Part shown: positions 30,878 to 41,200 of the stretch, in pieces | How the letters are laid out: each line of letters opens with the position of its first letter | Numbering within the stretch: position 1 is the first letter of the stretch | Assembly: GCF_036327775.1 (NCBI RefSeq) | Contig: NZ_CP109598.1 | Coordinates: 124,001 to 188,000 of the forward strand | Reading direction: 5' to 3' | Length of the DNA: 64,000 nucleotides | Origin: Streptomyces sp. NBC_01498 | GTDB taxonomy: Bacteria; Actinomycetota; Actinomycetes; Streptomycetales; Streptomycetaceae | Notes under the pieces: generated by a model | The model's database searches: none | What the model saw: only the letters and a program-made list of their open reading frames with translations | What the model was told of the DNA's origin: nothing | Position numbers and translations under genes: made by a program

Positions 30878-33800
30878 TACCGGGCTCCCAGTTCGTTGTC
30901 GATCTTCGCGAAGAGTTCCTCGTCGGTGGCGGATCCCAGGTCGGCGGGCCCGGCACCGCCGGCCGCCGCGGCGTGGGTGTCGTGCCAGGTGCGCAGCAGC
31001 GCCTCCAGGCGTGCCCCGACGCGGGTGTGCGCGTCGTCGTGGTCGGGCAGGGCGGCGAGTTCCGCCTCCAGCCGGTCCACCCCGACGAGCAGGACCCGGA
31101 CCAGGTCGGCGGGGCCGGGGACGAGCTGTTCCTTGAGGTACGCGGCCAGGGCGAGCGGCGTGGGCCGGTCGAAGACCAGCGTCGCCGGGAGGGTGAGGCC
31201 GGTCGCCGTACCGAGGAGGTTGCGCAGTTCCACGGCGGCCAGCGAGTCGAAGCCCATCTCCTGGAAGGCGCGGCCGGGTTCGACGGAGCGTTCGGAGGTG
31301 TGTCCGAGCACTCCGGCGACCTGGCCGCGGACGAGTGCGAGCAGGGCGCGGTCGCGGGCGTCGTCGGCGAGCGGGGCGAGCCGCTCGCGCCAGGGGGTGC
31401 TGTCCTCGGCGCCGCCGGTGGTGGCGGCGCGGCGGCGGGCCGGCCGGACCAGGCCGCGCAGCAGCGGCGGGACGCCGTCGGCGCGGGCGGCGACGGCCGC
31501 GGTGTCGAGCCGGGTGGGGACGAGCACGGGATCCACGCCGCCGGCGGCGGCGTCGAAGAGGGCGAGTCCCTGGGCGACGGGCAGCGCGGGCAGCCCGAGG
31601 CGGCCCATGCGTTCCAGGTCGGCGGCGTCCATCTCGTCGGCCATGCCGCCGGTGCCGGACCACAGCCCGAAGGCCATCGACACGGCGGGCAGCCCCCGGG
31701 CGGCGCGGTGGGCGGCGAGTCCGTCGAGGAACGAGTTGGCCGCGGCGTAGCCCGCCTGGCCGCCGCCGACGAGCAGCGACGCGGTCGAGGAGAGCAGGAC
31801 GAACGCGACGGTGTCCCGGTCCCGGGTGAGTTCGTGCAGATGCCAGGCGGCGTCGGCCTTGGGCCGCAGTACCCGGTCGATCTGGTCGGTGGTGAGGCCG
31901 GTGAGGGTGGCGTTGTCGACGACTCCGGCCGCGTGCACGACGCCCCGGATGTCGTAGGTGTCGAACAGCGCGGCGAGCTGGGCGCGGTCGGCGGCGTCGC
32001 AGCGGGCGATGTCCACCTCGGCGCCGAGCGCGGTGAGTTCGGCCTTCAGGTCGGCGGCGCCGGGGGCCCCGTCGCCGCGCCTGCTGGTGAGCAGCAGCCG
32101 GCGGACGCCGTGGGCGGTGACGAGGTGGCGGGCGATGATGCCGCCGAGTCCGCCGGTGCCTCCGGTGACCAGGACGGTGCCCGCCGTGTCCCAGCGGGGC
32201 CCCTCCCCCGTCTTGGCGCGGGCCAGGCGCGGGACGCGGATCTCCCCCTCCGCGACCAGGACCTCGGGTTCGTCGCTCGCGAGGGCGGCGGCCAACAGGC
32301 GCCCGGTGTCGGCCGGTTCGGCGCTTCCGGACGGCAGCGCGTCGGTGTGGACGAGCAGGAACCGGCCGGGGTTCTCCGACTCGGCCGCGCGCAGCAGACC
32401 GCTCAGCGGGGCGTGGGTGAGGTCGTCGTCGTCCACGAGGACGGCGAGCCGGGTGCGGGCGAGCCGTTCGTCGGCGAGATGGGCGCGGACGGCGCCGAGG
32501 ACCCGGTGGAGTTCGGCGCGTGCCTCGTCCGGTACGGGGGCGGCTCCGGGCCCGGGGGCGGCGGGCAGCACGACGACCTCGGGCACGGGTGTGAGGGCGG
32601 CGATCTCGGCGAGGTCCGGGTGGGCGGGCACGCCGAGGCCGAGGTCGTCGGCGCCCCAGACGGCGACGCGGGCGGTGCCGGACGGGCCGCCGGGCAGCGG
32701 GACGTGTTCCAGGGCGAACAGCGATTCGTCGGCGTCGCCGGCGAGTTGGGCGGCGCTGACCGGGCGGGCGACGAGTCCGCGTACGGTCGCGACGGGCTGT
32801 CCCCGGCCGTCGGTGAGCGCGAGGGCGACGGCGTCGCCGTCGGCCCTGGTCATGCGCAGCCGCAGCAGGCGCGCTCCGGAGGCGTGCAGGGTGACGCCGT
32901 TCCAGGAGAACGGCAACACGGCCTCGCCCTCGGCGAGTTCGACCAGGTTGACGTGGAGGACGGCGTCGAGGAGGGCCGGGTGCAGGCCGAAGGAGGCGGC
33001 GTCGGTGCCCGCGTCCTGCGGGAGTTCGGCCTCCGCGAAGAGGTCGTCGCCGCGCTTCCAGACGGCCCGCAGGCCCTGGAAGGACGCGCCGTAGCCGTAG
33101 CCGACACGGGCGAGGCGCGGGTAGAGGTCGCCGAGCGGGACGGGCTCGGCGCCCTCGGGCGGCCACACCTCCTGTGCGGCGGGCGGCGTGCCGTCCGGGT
33201 CGTGGTCCGTGGCGAGTACGCCGTCGGCGTTACGGGTCCAGGCGGCGCCGGGTGTCCGGGTACGGCGGGACCAGATGGTCAGGGTGCGGCGGCCGTCGGC
33301 CTCCGCGCCCACCGCGACCTGGACCGCGACGTCTCCGTCGGCGGGCAGCAACAGCGGTGCGTGCAGGGTGAGTTCCTCGACGGCGGCGCAGTCCGCGCGG
33401 TCTGCGGCCTGGACGGCCATCTCCACGAAGGCGGTACCGGGCAGCAGCACCGACCCGAGGACGGCGTGGTCGGCGAGCCAGGGCTGGGCGGCGAGGGACA
33501 GCCGTCCGGTGAGCACCAGGCCGCCGGAGTCGGGGAGTTCGCCGACGGCGCCGAGCAGCGGGTGGCCGAGAGCCTGCTGGCCGAGCCCCGCCGCGTCACC
33601 GCTGCCGGCGGCCGACTCCAGCCAGTACCGCTCGCGTTGGAAGGCGTACGTGGGCAGCGCGGTACGGCGGGCGCCGAAGGGGGCGAAGAAGGTGTCCCAG
33701 TCGACGGTGACCCCGGCCGAGTGGAGGCGGCCGAGGGCGGTGACGAAGTCGTGCTCCTCGGCGCCGTCCCGGCGCATGGTGGCGACGGCGGCGATGTCGC

Positions 33801-36300
33801 CGCCGAGGCAGTCGCGGGCCATGGCGGTCAGGACGGCGTCGGGGCCGAGTTCCACGTAACGGCGGGCGCCGAGCGTGTGCAGCGCGGCGACGGCGGCGGC
33901 GAAGCGCACCGGTTCGCGTACGTGCTCCACCCAGTAGCCGGGGGTGGCGACCTCGGCGTCGGCGGGGGCGCCGGTGAGCGCCGACACGAAGGGGATCACC
34001 GGCGGGTGGAAGGTGAGGGTGTCCACGACCCGGGCGAAGTCCTTCAGCATCGGCTCCATCAGGGCCGAGTGGAAGGCGTGCGAGACGGTCAGCCGGCGGC
34101 TCTTGTCGAACCGGGCGGCGACGGCGTCGACTTCGGCCTCCGCCCCCGAGACGACCACGGACGCGGGCCCGTTGACGGCGGCGAGGGACACCCCGTCCGT
34201 CAGGTACGGCGCCACGTCCTCCTCGGAGGCGCGGATCGCGGCCATCGCGCCGCCCGCCGGGAGCGCCCGCATGAGCCGGCCGCGCGCGGTGACGAGCGTG
34301 ACGGCGTCCTCCAGGGAGAGCACGCCCGCCGCGTGGGCGGCGGCGATCTCGCCGACGGAGTGCCCGGCGAGCAGGTCGGGGCGCACGCCGAGCGATTCGA
34401 GGAGCCGGAAGAGGGCGACCTCCACGGCGAAGATCGCGACCTGCGCGTGGTCGGTGCGGGTGAGCCGGTCGGCGTCGCCCTCGATCAACTCCGCGAGGGG
34501 GTGGTCCAGTCCGGGGTCCGCGAGGGCGGCCACGGCGTCGAACGCGTCGGCGAACACCGGGAAGGCGGCGCACAGTTCGCGGCCCATGCCGACACGCTGC
34601 GCCCCCTGGCCGGTGAAGAGGAAGGCGGTGGTGCCGTCGGTGACGCGCCGCCCGGTGACGGTGTCGAGCGCGGCGAGCAGGTCGTCGGTGGTGGCGCCGG
34701 TGACGGCCGCCCGGTGGGCGTACGCCGTACGGGTGACCGCCAGCGCGTACCCGGTGTCGGCGGGGGCGGGGCGGCCTGCGCCGGGGCGGGTGAGGTACGC
34801 GCGGAGCTTGTGCGCCTGCGCGGTGAGCGCCTCGGGGGTACGGCCGGAGAGCACCCACGGCACGGTGGCGGGGCGGGGCGCGGAGGCGGTGTCCGGCTCC
34901 GCGTCGGCCTCGGTCTCGGGGGCCTGTTCCAGGATCAGATGCGCGTTGGTGCCGCTGATGCCGAAGGAGGACACGGCCGATCGGCGGGGCCGGCCGGTCG
35001 TGGGCCAGGGGCGCGGGGCGGTGACGAGTTCGACGGCGCCGGCGCTCCAGTCGACCTCGGTGGAGGGCTCGTCGGCGTGCAGGGTGGGCGGAACGGTGCC
35101 GTGGCGCATCGCCAGCACCATCTTCATCACGCCCGCCACCCCGGCGGCGGCCTGGGTGTGGCCCAGGTTCGACTTGACCGACCCGAGCAGCAGGGGGCGG
35201 TCGGCGGGGTGTTCACGGCCGTACGAGGCGAGCAGCGCGTGCGCCTCGATCGGGTCGCCGAGGGAGGTGCCGGTGCCGTGGGCCTCCACGACGTCCACAT
35301 CGGCGGGGGTGAGCCCGGCGCCGGCCAGGGCCTGGCGGATGACGCGCTGCTGGGAGGGGCCGTTGGGCGCGGTGAGGGTGCTGCTGGCGCCGTCGGAGTT
35401 GATGGCGCTGCCCTTGACGACGGCGAGGACGGGGTGCCCGTTGCGCCGCGCGTCGGCGAGCCGTTCGACGACCAGCATGCCGACGCCCTCGCCCCAGCCG
35501 GTGCCGTCGGCGGACGCGCCGAACGCCTTGCACCGGCCGTCCGGGGACAGGCCGCGCTGCCTGCTGAAGTCCACGAAGGTCTCGGGGGTGGACATGACGG
35601 TCACCCCGCCGGCCAGGGCGAGGGTGCACTCGCCGGACTGGAGCGCCCGTACGGCCCAGTGCAGGGCGACCAGCGAGGAGGAGCAGGCGGTGTCGACGGT
35701 GACGGCGGGGCCTTCGAGCCCCAGCGTGTAGGCGACCCGGCCGGAGGCGATGCTGGCGGCACTGCCGTTGCTGAGGTAGCCGTTCAGGTCGTCGGGGACG
35801 GTCGAGAGGCGGGTGGCGTAGTCGTTGTACATGACGCCCGCGAAGATCCCGGTCCGGCTGCCGCGCAGGTCGGCGGGGACGATCCCGGCGTCCTCGAACG
35901 CCTCGTGGCTCACCTCCAGCAGCAGGCGCTGCTGGGGGTCCATGGCCAGCGCCTCGCGGGGGCTGATGCCGAAGAAGTCCGGGTCGAAGTCGGCGGCGTC
36001 GTGCAGGAATCCGCCGGTGCGCGCGTACGTCCTGCCGGGCGTGCCGGGCTCGGGGTCGTAGAGCGCGTCCACGTCCCAGCCCCGGTCCGCGGGGAAGTCC
36101 GACACCGCGTCGGTGCCGCCGGCCACCAGGCGCCACAGCTCCTCGGGCGTGCTCACACCGCCGGGGTAGCGGCAGGCCATGCCGACGATCGCGACGGGGC
36201 CGTGGGCCCGCTGCTCCCACTCACGGAGCCGGGCCTTGGCCTCGCGCAGATCGGAGGCCGTTCGCTTGAGATAGTCGAGGAGTTGATCGTCGTTGTTCAC
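30877..36300 (-). CDS. Type I PKS, single module KS-AT-DH-KR-ACP (module 1 of this run)
   Basis: The 1807-residue PKS begins at the GTG at 36300, giving the docking helix [20 protein letters not shown]; no strong ribosome-binding site precedes it. The KS has active C206 (VDTACSSS), EAHGTGT and NLGHTQ, so it is a condensing KS, not a KSQ loading domain. The AT has S648 (GHSVGE) and HAFH, predicting malonyl-CoA. The DH has H945 ([10 protein letters not shown]) and DAVLH. The KR has TGGTGGLG near 1379, LLSS and GYAAAN, but reads VVDN where B-type KRs have LDD, so stereotype is unsure. The ACP has S1686. There is no ER, so an alkene is predicted. The N-terminal docking helix means an acyl chain is received from another PKS that is not in this window. 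It is the first gene of the leftward PKS operon. Confidence 0.96.
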   Translation of the reverse strand: MNNDDQLLDYLKRTASDLREAKARLREWEQRAHGPVAIVGMACRYPGGVSTPEELWRLVAGGTDAVSDFPADRGWDVDALYDPEPGTPGRTYARTGGFLHDAADFDPDFFGISPREALAMDPQQRLLLEVSHEAFEDAGIVPADLRGSRTGIFAGVMYNDYATRLSTVPDDLNGYLSNGSAASIASGRVAYTLGLEGPAVTVDTACSSSLVALHWAVRALQSGECTLALAGGVTVMSTPETFVDFSRQRGLSPDGRCKAFGASADGTGWGEGVGMLVVERLADARRNGHPVLAVVKGSAINSDGASSTLTAPNGPSQQRVIRQALAGAGLTPADVDVVEAHGTGTSLGDPIEAHALLASYGREHPADRPLLLGSVKSNLGHTQAAAGVAGVMKMVLAMRHGTVPPTLHADEPSTEVDWSAGAVELVTAPRPWPTTGRPRRSAVSSFGISGTNAHLILEQAPETEADAEPDTASAPRPATVPWVLSGRTPEALTAQAHKLRAYLTRPGAGRPAPADTGYALAVTRTAYAHRAAVTGATTDDLLAALDTVTGRRVTDGTTAFLFTGQGAQRVGMGRELCAAFPVFADAFDAVAALADPGLDHPLAELIEGDADRLTRTDHAQVAIFAVEVALFRLLESLGVRPDLLAGHSVGEIAAAHAAGVLSLEDAVTLVTARGRLMRALPAGGAMAAIRASEEDVAPYLTDGVSLAAVNGPASVVVSGAEAEVDAVAARFDKSRRLTVSHAFHSALMEPMLKDFARVVDTLTFHPPVIPFVSALTGAPADAEVATPGYWVEHVREPVRFAAAVAALHTLGARRYVELGPDAVLTAMARDCLGGDIAAVATMRRDGAEEHDFVTALGRLHSAGVTVDWDTFFAPFGARRTALPTYAFQRERYWLESAAGSGDAAGLGQQALGHPLLGAVGELPDSGGLVLTGRLSLAAQPWLADHAVLGSVLLPGTAFVEMAVQAADRADCAAVEELTLHAPLLLPADGDVAVQVAVGAEADGRRTLTIWSRRTRTPGAAWTRNADGVLATDHDPDGTPPAAQEVWPPEGAEPVPLGDLYPRLARVGYGYGASFQGLRAVWKRGDDLFAEAELPQDAGTDAASFGLHPALLDAVLHVNLVELAEGEAVLPFSWNGVTLHASGARLLRLRMTRADGDAVALALTDGRGQPVATVRGLVARPVSAAQLAGDADESLFALEHVPLPGGPSGTARVAVWGADDLGLGVPAHPDLAEIAALTPVPEVVVLPAAPGPGAAPVPDEARAELHRVLGAVRAHLADERLARTRLAVLVDDDDLTHAPLSGLLRAAESENPGRFLLVHTDALPSGSAEPADTGRLLAAALASDEPEVLVAEGEIRVPRLARAKTGEGPRWDTAGTVLVTGGTGGLGGIIARHLVTAHGVRRLLLTSRRGDGAPGAADLKAELTALGAEVDIARCDAADRAQLAALFDTYDIRGVVHAAGVVDNATLTGLTTDQIDRVLRPKADAAWHLHELTRDRDTVAFVLLSSTASLLVGGGQAGYAAANSFLDGLAAHRAARGLPAVSMAFGLWSGTGGMADEMDAADLERMGRLGLPALPVAQGLALFDAAAGGVDPVLVPTRLDTAAVAARADGVPPLLRGLVRPARRRAATTGGAEDSTPWRERLAPLADDARDRALLALVRGQVAGVLGHTSERSVEPGRAFQEMGFDSLAAVELRNLLGTATGLTLPATLVFDRPTPLALAAYLKEQLVPGPADLVRVLLVGVDRLEAELAALPDHDDAHTRVGARLEALLRTWHDTHAAAAGGAGPADLGSATDEELFAKIDNELGAR

Positions 36301-36602
36301 CAACGCGCCATCCGATCGGAATCGAAGAAGCCCACCGAACAGCGGAAGAGACGGCTTCGTGATCACGTCTCCCCGCCTCTCGAAGGCTAGGAGGGGGCCC
36401 GGGGGGCCAACACCCCCTAACACCCCCAGCGGACCCCGGCCCCGCGGCGGCACGGCGGAAGGCCGGGGAGTCCCCCTTCGCGCGCGCGGGGATCTGTTCG
36501 AAGGGCCCGGTCAGGGGTGGGTGGGGGCTGATCCGCCTCCCGGCCCCGCTCCTGATCTGCTCGGACGGGGGACGACTTCCGGGCGAGCGACAAGGGGACG
36601 GC
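36301..36602. other. Divergent intergenic region (PKS operon / SDR)
   Basis: This 302-bp region holds the leftward promoter and tandem repeat listed separately. Near the SDR there is a ribosome-binding block AAGGGGA before the GTG, and an imperfect direct repeat built on CTGATC (about 36528 and 36551). I see no gene in it. Confidence 0.5.
36384..36428 (-). promoter_or_regulatory. Candidate PKS operon promoter with 10-bp tandem repeat
   Basis: Read on the minus strand, two tandem 10-bp repeats (GGGGGTGTT preceded by T or A, plus-strand 36409-36428) end at a TTGGCC -35-like box. A TAGCCT -10-like box (36384-36389) follows 15 bp later. Tandem repeats with one-turn spacing beside a -35 are typical of pathway activators. 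No such regulator gene is in the window. Confidence 0.4.
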
Positions 36603-37532
36603 GTGGCAACGGTATTGATCACCGGGTGCAGCAGCGGCATCGGTCTTCAGACGGCGCTGGCGTTCGCCCGGCGCGGGGACACGACGTACGCCTCGATGCG
36701 GAACCCGGCGAAGGCCGGCCGGCTCCGCGAGCGGGCCGGGGCGGAGCGGCTGGACGTCCGGGTCCTGGCGCTGGACGTCACGGACGACGCCTCGGTGACG
36801 GAGGCGGTCCGCGAGGTGGAGGCCGCGCACGGGGCGGTCGACGTCCTGGTCAACAACGCGGGCGTCAACCACGTGGGTTCCGTCGAGGCGACGCCCCTGG
36901 ACCAGGCGCGGGCCGTGATGGAGACGAACTTCTGGGGCGCGCTGCGGACCGCACGGGCCGTCCTGCCCGCCATGCGGCGCCGGGGCTGCGGGGTCGTCGT
37001 CAATGTCAGCTCGCTCGCGGGACGGACCTGGACGGTGCCGTACGGCGGGTTCTACGCGGCCGGCAAGTCGGGCCTGGGCGCGATCAGCGAGGCGCTGGCG
37101 GGTGAGGTGGCGCCGTTCGGGGTGCGGGTCGTGTGCCTGGAGCCGGGCAGCTTCGCGACGGACGTGCACGCCAACGCCCTGGTGACGGACGGGACTCCGG
37201 GCGGTCCGTACGACGCCGACGAGGCGTGGGTGCGGACGTTCCTGGCGGGCACCGGTGAGGGGGCCGGCGACGCGGGTGTGGTGGCCGACGCGATCGTCGC
37301 GGCGGCCACGGACCCGGCGACGCCGCTGCACACGCTGGTCGGCGAGGAGGCGCGGGCGGCGGTCGAGATGACGGCCAAGGTCTCGTACGACGACTGGTTC
37401 CCGCAGTTCGTGCACTACGCGCAGTCCGTGGCTGGCCCGCGCCCGCCCGCACCCGCCACTCCGGCCACGCCCGCCACTCCGGCCACGCCCGCCACTCCGG
37501 CCATGCCGACCACTCCGCGCGGCGGTCGCTGA
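36603..37532 (+). CDS. Short-chain dehydrogenase/reductase (classical SDR)
   Basis: The 309-residue protein is a classical NAD(P)-dependent oxidoreductase. It has the cofactor motif TGCSSGIG at the N-terminus, the NNAG structural motif, catalytic serine in NVSSLAG, and YAAGK with the catalytic Tyr and Lys. The GTG start follows AAGGGGA. It is divergent from the PKS operon across 302 bp and could act as a tailoring ketoreductase on the polyketide. It could equally be an unrelated housekeeping SDR, because no other tailoring gene lies beside it. The C-terminus is a low-complexity Pro-Ala-Thr tail encoded by 18-bp repeats, absent from the SDR fold and probably disordered. Confidence 0.88.
   Translation: MATVLITGCSSGIGLQTALAFARRGDTTYASMRNPAKAGRLRERAGAERLDVRVLALDVTDDASVTEAVREVEAAHGAVDVLVNNAGVNHVGSVEATPLDQARAVMETNFWGALRTARAVLPAMRRRGCGVVVNVSSLAGRTWTVPYGGFYAAGKSGLGAISEALAGEVAPFGVRVVCLEPGSFATDVHANALVTDGTPGGPYDADEAWVRTFLAGTGEGAGDAGVVADAIVAAATDPATPLHTLVGEEARAAVEMTAKVSYDDWFPQFVHYAQSVAGPRPPAPATPATPATPATPATPAMPTTPRGGR
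37452..37505 (+). repeat. Three 18-bp tandem repeats in the SDR tail
   Basis: Three units of cccgccactccggccacg, the last with one change, encode the Pro-Ala-Thr-Pro tail of the SDR. Copy number is likely to vary between strains. Confidence 0.8.
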
Positions 37533-37568
37533 CTCCCGGCCCGCCCCGGGCACAGGGCCCGGACGTTC

Positions 37569-37596
37569 TCGCGCGCGCCCGCACGGGCGCGCGCGA
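37569..37596 (+). terminator. Hairpin terminator after the SDR gene
   Basis: A perfect 12-bp stem TCGCGCGCGCCC / GGGCGCGCGCGA with loop GCAC lies 37 nt after the SDR stop. Confidence 0.75.
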
Positions 37597-37785
37597 ACTT
37601 CTTCTGCCCCGGCCCCTGCCGCCGGGCCCGTCTCCGCTCCCTCCGCCGACCGCTGTTCCGCACCCCCGGACGCGCCCCGTCCCGCGGGCGCGGAACCGGC
37701 GTTGTCAGTGGTCACCAGTAGGTTCGTTCGTGTTCCGCCACCACGGCGGCGCGCCGATTCCCCCTGCTGAGAAGGAGATGATGCG

Positions 37786-38289
37786 GTGTCCGACTGGGAG
37801 AGGTCGAGCACGGCGCGGGTCCTCCCGCCCGCCCGGCCGCGCAAGCTCGCCAAGGTCCCGTTCGTCGAGCTGGCCGACGGACGCCTCCAGGGCGTGGTGT
37901 CCAGCGGGTCCGACATCGAGCGGGTCTATGTCTCGTCCGTCGCGGCGGGCACGTACGCGTACGCCTGTCGTACGAACAACAACCGCCCCTGCGGCGGCGC
38001 GCGCGGCGGGTTCTGCGCCCACATACGGGCCCTGATCGGCGAGGCGGTCCTCCAGTACGGGGCGGAGCGTGTCGCCCGCTGTCTCCGGGTGGAGACGGGC
38101 GCCGACGGGCCGACCGCACCGTCCCTCACCGCCGACATGACCGGCGCGCGTCCGCTGCCGGCGGGCGGTGACACCGCCGCGTCCGTCTTCAGCCGGTTCC
38201 TGCGCCAGCTGGCGTATCTCGAACTCGCCGCGACGACCGCGCCGTTGCCGGAGATGCAGTGGTTCCCGCCGACCAGGGCGGTGGCGTGA
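37786..38289 (+). CDS. SWIM-like zinc-finger protein (YehQ N-terminal-like)
   Basis: This 167-residue protein has a compact zinc-binding pattern: C61, C69, C77 and H79, with CAHI matching the CxH half of a SWIM finger. The first half is C-x7-C instead of the usual CxC. Around it are the segments RVYVSSVAAGTYAYAC and RALIGEAVLQYG. SWIM proteins bind nucleic acid or protein partners. The GTG start follows AAGGAG. The stop overlaps the next ATG (TGATG). It opens a five-gene operon with vWA and MoxR ATPase genes. In E. coli a single longer SWIM protein (YehQ) occupies this place; here the function appears split over this gene and the next. Its biochemical role is unknown. Confidence 0.75.
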   Translation: MSDWERSSTARVLPPARPRKLAKVPFVELADGRLQGVVSSGSDIERVYVSSVAAGTYAYACRTNNNRPCGGARGGFCAHIRALIGEAVLQYGAERVARCLRVETGADGPTAPSLTADMTGARPLPAGGDTAASVFSRFLRQLAYLELAATTAPLPEMQWFPPTRAVA

Positions 38290-39680
38290 TGCGCGCCGAT
38301 CTGCTCGCCGACGCCGTGGAGGGGCTGGACGAGGCCCTGGCGGCCGTCGACGCCTTCGACCGGGCCCTGGTCGTGGGGCTGCTCCGTCCGCACGCCGACC
38401 GCACCGCCGGTCTGGCGGCGCTGGCCGGCGCGGTCGCGGGGACCCCGCTGGCCGGGCGGGTCGCGAGCGCGGCGGAGAAGGCCGCGTCGGGGTCGGCCGG
38501 TGAGGACGACTGTGTCGCCCTGGCCGCGGGCCGTACGGCGCTGGTCGGCTCCGTCCACGACGCGCTGTCGGCCCGGGTCGACGCCGCGACCGGACGCTCC
38601 CGGGCCGTGGAGGAGTGCGTGCCGGTCCCGTCGGGCGGGCCGCCGGGGAATCTGCTCGCCGCCGCCCGGTCCTGGCTGGCCGAGCTGGCGCGCTGCGGCT
38701 GGCGGGGCATCGACCACGATCTGGTCGCGGGGGCGGCGCCCGTGGTCGCCACGATGCTGCCGGACCCGGCGCTGCGCCGCCCGGCGACCCTGCTGGACGG
38801 CTTCGCCGCCGAACTCGCCGCGTCCTGCCCGGGGGTGAACCTGGCCCGGGTGCCGGTGCGCCGCTGGGCGGACCTGTGGTCGCGGGCGATGATCCTGACC
38901 GTGCCCGGCGCCGGAGGCGTGCCCGCCACGGACACGGCCACCGGGCGGCTGCTGCCGCTGGGCGTCGACGTGCGGGAGCACGCCACCGCCGTACAGGCCC
39001 AGGTGCACGCGGTGTTCGAGCCGGCGGACGGCGGGGCGCCCCGGCTGGTGCGGGCGAACGTCTCCGCACCGAAACCCGACACGGTCGTCGGCGCCGGCCT
39101 CTGGCAGCTGCTGCGCCCGCACATGGCACTGCTGGGCGCCGTCGGCGACGGCCGCTCGATGGACCTCACCGACATGCCGCTGACCGCCGAGGGCGATCTG
39201 GTCTGGGACGACGCACGGGCACGCGCGGGTGGGCCCGCCGACCCCTTCACGACGGCCCGGGTCGCGCTGCCGACCGCCACGGTGTCCGCCGTCGCGCCGC
39301 TTGAGCGGCACCCGGCGCGGATCGCCGTGCCCGTCTTCCTGGAGGGCTACGACGCCCGGCGGGACGACGACGGGCTGACGTTCACCGTCGCCGGGCAGCC
39401 GCTGGCCGTCGACACCGACCGGATTCCGGGCGCCGGGCCGCTGACGCCCGAGGCCGTCGCCGCGTCGGGCGCGTGCGTCGGACTGCTGCGCTGGGACGCC
39501 GGGGCGTTCACCGTGCAGCCGCTCGCCGTCGAGACGACCGTGCGGAAGAAGCGCGTCGCGGTGCACGCGGGGGCGTGGGCGGGCGGCACGTCCGACAAGG
39601 CCGGGCTGAAGGCCGAGAAGGCCGCCACCGACGCCGGGGCGGTGCTGCGTGAGCGAGCCGGAAGGCTGTTGCGGAAATGA
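38289..39680 (+). CDS. Conserved protein of the vWA-MoxR operon (unknown function)
   Basis: I do not recognise a catalytic fold in this 463-residue protein. It begins with an alpha-helical region (LLADAVEGLDEALAAVDAF). The middle contains the segments GWRGIDHDLVAG and RWADLWSRAMILTVPG. The C-terminal half is beta-rich, with HPARIAVPVFLEGYDARR. No signal peptide, membrane segment or cysteine cluster is seen, so it is probably cytoplasmic. The ATG overlaps the stop of the SWIM-like gene and its own stop overlaps the vWA start (ATGA), so it must be co-translated with them. By order it corresponds to the non-zinc part of YehQ-type proteins. That assignment is by context only. Confidence 0.7.
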   Translation: MRADLLADAVEGLDEALAAVDAFDRALVVGLLRPHADRTAGLAALAGAVAGTPLAGRVASAAEKAASGSAGEDDCVALAAGRTALVGSVHDALSARVDAATGRSRAVEECVPVPSGGPPGNLLAAARSWLAELARCGWRGIDHDLVAGAAPVVATMLPDPALRRPATLLDGFAAELAASCPGVNLARVPVRRWADLWSRAMILTVPGAGGVPATDTATGRLLPLGVDVREHATAVQAQVHAVFEPADGGAPRLVRANVSAPKPDTVVGAGLWQLLRPHMALLGAVGDGRSMDLTDMPLTAEGDLVWDDARARAGGPADPFTTARVALPTATVSAVAPLERHPARIAVPVFLEGYDARRDDDGLTFTVAGQPLAVDTDRIPGAGPLTPEAVAASGACVGLLRWDAGAFTVQPLAVETTVRKKRVAVHAGAWAGGTSDKAGLKAEKAATDAGAVLRERAGRLLRK

Positions 39681-41188
39681 CCGGACACATCGACGGACGC
39701 CCCACCGGTGGGACCGACGGCCGGGCCCCCGTGCAGAGCGCCCACGACAACCGCCGGCAGGTGCTCTACTGGCGCCTGCTCGCCCGGCTCTTCGACCCCG
39801 AGGAGCAGGCGGCGCTGGAGTCGGCGAGCCTCGCCGTCGTGGAGGACATCGGTCTGCCGCCCGCGCTGCTCGACCCGAAGGTCTCGGTGGACTCGACCGT
39901 GCAGCGCCATCCCGAGCTGGCCGCCGAGTTCGACGGCCTGATGCTGCCCGGCCCGTTCGAGGCATCCGCCGCTTCCGCGCCCTCCGCGCCCTCCGCGCCC
40001 TCCCCGACGGACGGTGACGCCGCTGAGGGCGGTGACAGCGGTGACACGCGGGACCGGGACGCGGAGATCCGGCGCGCGGCACTGGTGTCGAAGGTGCTGC
40101 TCAACGTGTACGGCACCGGCTCGGGGACGGTGACCGCCGGGCGGCTCGCCCAGTGGCAGTCCGACGCGGGCTGGCTGGAGCGGGCACTGGGCTGCGAGCC
40201 CGGCGCGCTGCGCGGAGGCCGCGCCGCACCGGCGGCCGGGAGCGGCGGCGGGAAGGGCGGCGGAGGTACGGCACCGGACCTCGGCAGCCTGCTCCCGGCC
40301 CTGGGCCCGGAGCTGGGCGCCATCGAGGCGGAGCTGGTCCGGCGGATGCGGCTGCGCGAGGTCCTCGCCGACCCGGTGCTCGCCGCGCGGCTGACCCCCA
40401 GCATGTCGCTGATCGAGCAGTTGCTCCGGGACAAGGACAACCTGTCCGGGGTGGCGCTCGCCAACGCCAAGTCCCTCATCCGGCGTTATGTGGACGAGGT
40501 CGCCGAGGTGCTGCGCACCCAGGTGGAGAAGGCGACGGTCGGCGCCCTCGACCGCTCGGTGCCGCCCAAACGGGTCTACCGCAACCTCGACCTGAACCGC
40601 ACGATCTGGAAGAACCTCACCAACTGGAGCCCCGAGGAGGAACGGCTCTACGTCGACCGCCTCTTCTACCGGCGGACCGCGCGCAGGACGACACCCCAGC
40701 GGCTGATCGTGGTGGTCGACCAGTCGGGCTCGATGACGGACTCGATGGTCAACTGCACGATCCTGGCGTCCATCTTCGCCGGACTGCCGAGGGTGGACGT
40801 CCATCTGATCGCGTACGACACCAGGGCGCTCGATCTGACGCCGTGGGTGAACGACCCCTTCGAGACGCTGCTGCGCACCAAGCTCGGCGGCGGCAACGAC
40901 GGACCGGTCGCGATGGCGATGGCCCGCCCGAAGATCACCGATCCCCGCGACACCGCCATGGTGTGGATCTCGGACTTCTACGAGTTCGGCCGCTCCCAGC
41001 CGCTGTTCGAGGGCATCGAGGAGGTCCACCGGTCCGGCGTGAAGTTCATCCCGGTCGGCTCGGTGACCAGTTCCGGCCGCCAGGAGGTCAACCCCTGGTT
41101 CCGGGAACGCTTCAAGGCACTCGGCACACCGGTGATATCCGGTCATATGCGCAAGCTCGTCCACGAACTCAAGACGTTTCTCGCTTAG
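39677..41188 (+). CDS. von Willebrand factor A (vWA) domain protein, YehP-like
   Basis: In this 503-residue protein the C-terminal 170 residues form a vWA domain with a complete MIDAS start, DQSGSM (D348 onward), the strands VDVHLIAYDTR and AMVWISDFYEF, and a threonine/aspartate-rich region between. The N-terminal part is helical with an Ala-Ser-Pro linker near residue 100. vWA proteins with metal-ion sites act as adaptor or chaperone partners of MoxR AAA ATPases, presenting a client for remodelling. The adjacent MoxR-like gene supports that pairing. The start overlaps the previous stop by 4 bp. No membrane segment is visible. Confidence 0.9.
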   Translation: MTGHIDGRPTGGTDGRAPVQSAHDNRRQVLYWRLLARLFDPEEQAALESASLAVVEDIGLPPALLDPKVSVDSTVQRHPELAAEFDGLMLPGPFEASAASAPSAPSAPSPTDGDAAEGGDSGDTRDRDAEIRRAALVSKVLLNVYGTGSGTVTAGRLAQWQSDAGWLERALGCEPGALRGGRAAPAAGSGGGKGGGGTAPDLGSLLPALGPELGAIEAELVRRMRLREVLADPVLAARLTPSMSLIEQLLRDKDNLSGVALANAKSLIRRYVDEVAEVLRTQVEKATVGALDRSVPPKRVYRNLDLNRTIWKNLTNWSPEEERLYVDRLFYRRTARRTTPQRLIVVVDQSGSMTDSMVNCTILASIFAGLPRVDVHLIAYDTRALDLTPWVNDPFETLLRTKLGGGNDGPVAMAMARPKITDPRDTAMVWISDFYEFGRSQPLFEGIEEVHRSGVKFIPVGSVTSSGRQEVNPWFRERFKALGTPVISGHMRKLVHELKTFLA

Positions 41189-41200
41189 AAAGGCCCTGAC

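Noticed and set aside
30878-33166. Extension of the module 2 PKS upstream to 33166
   Set aside because: The added 763 residues are Arg/Pro-rich and overlap the DH-KR-ACP part of module 1. The ATG at 30877 overlaps the upstream stop and begins a docking helix.
36301-36453. Upstream extension of the module 1 PKS
   Set aside because: It would cross the promoter region and adds residues unlike a docking helix.
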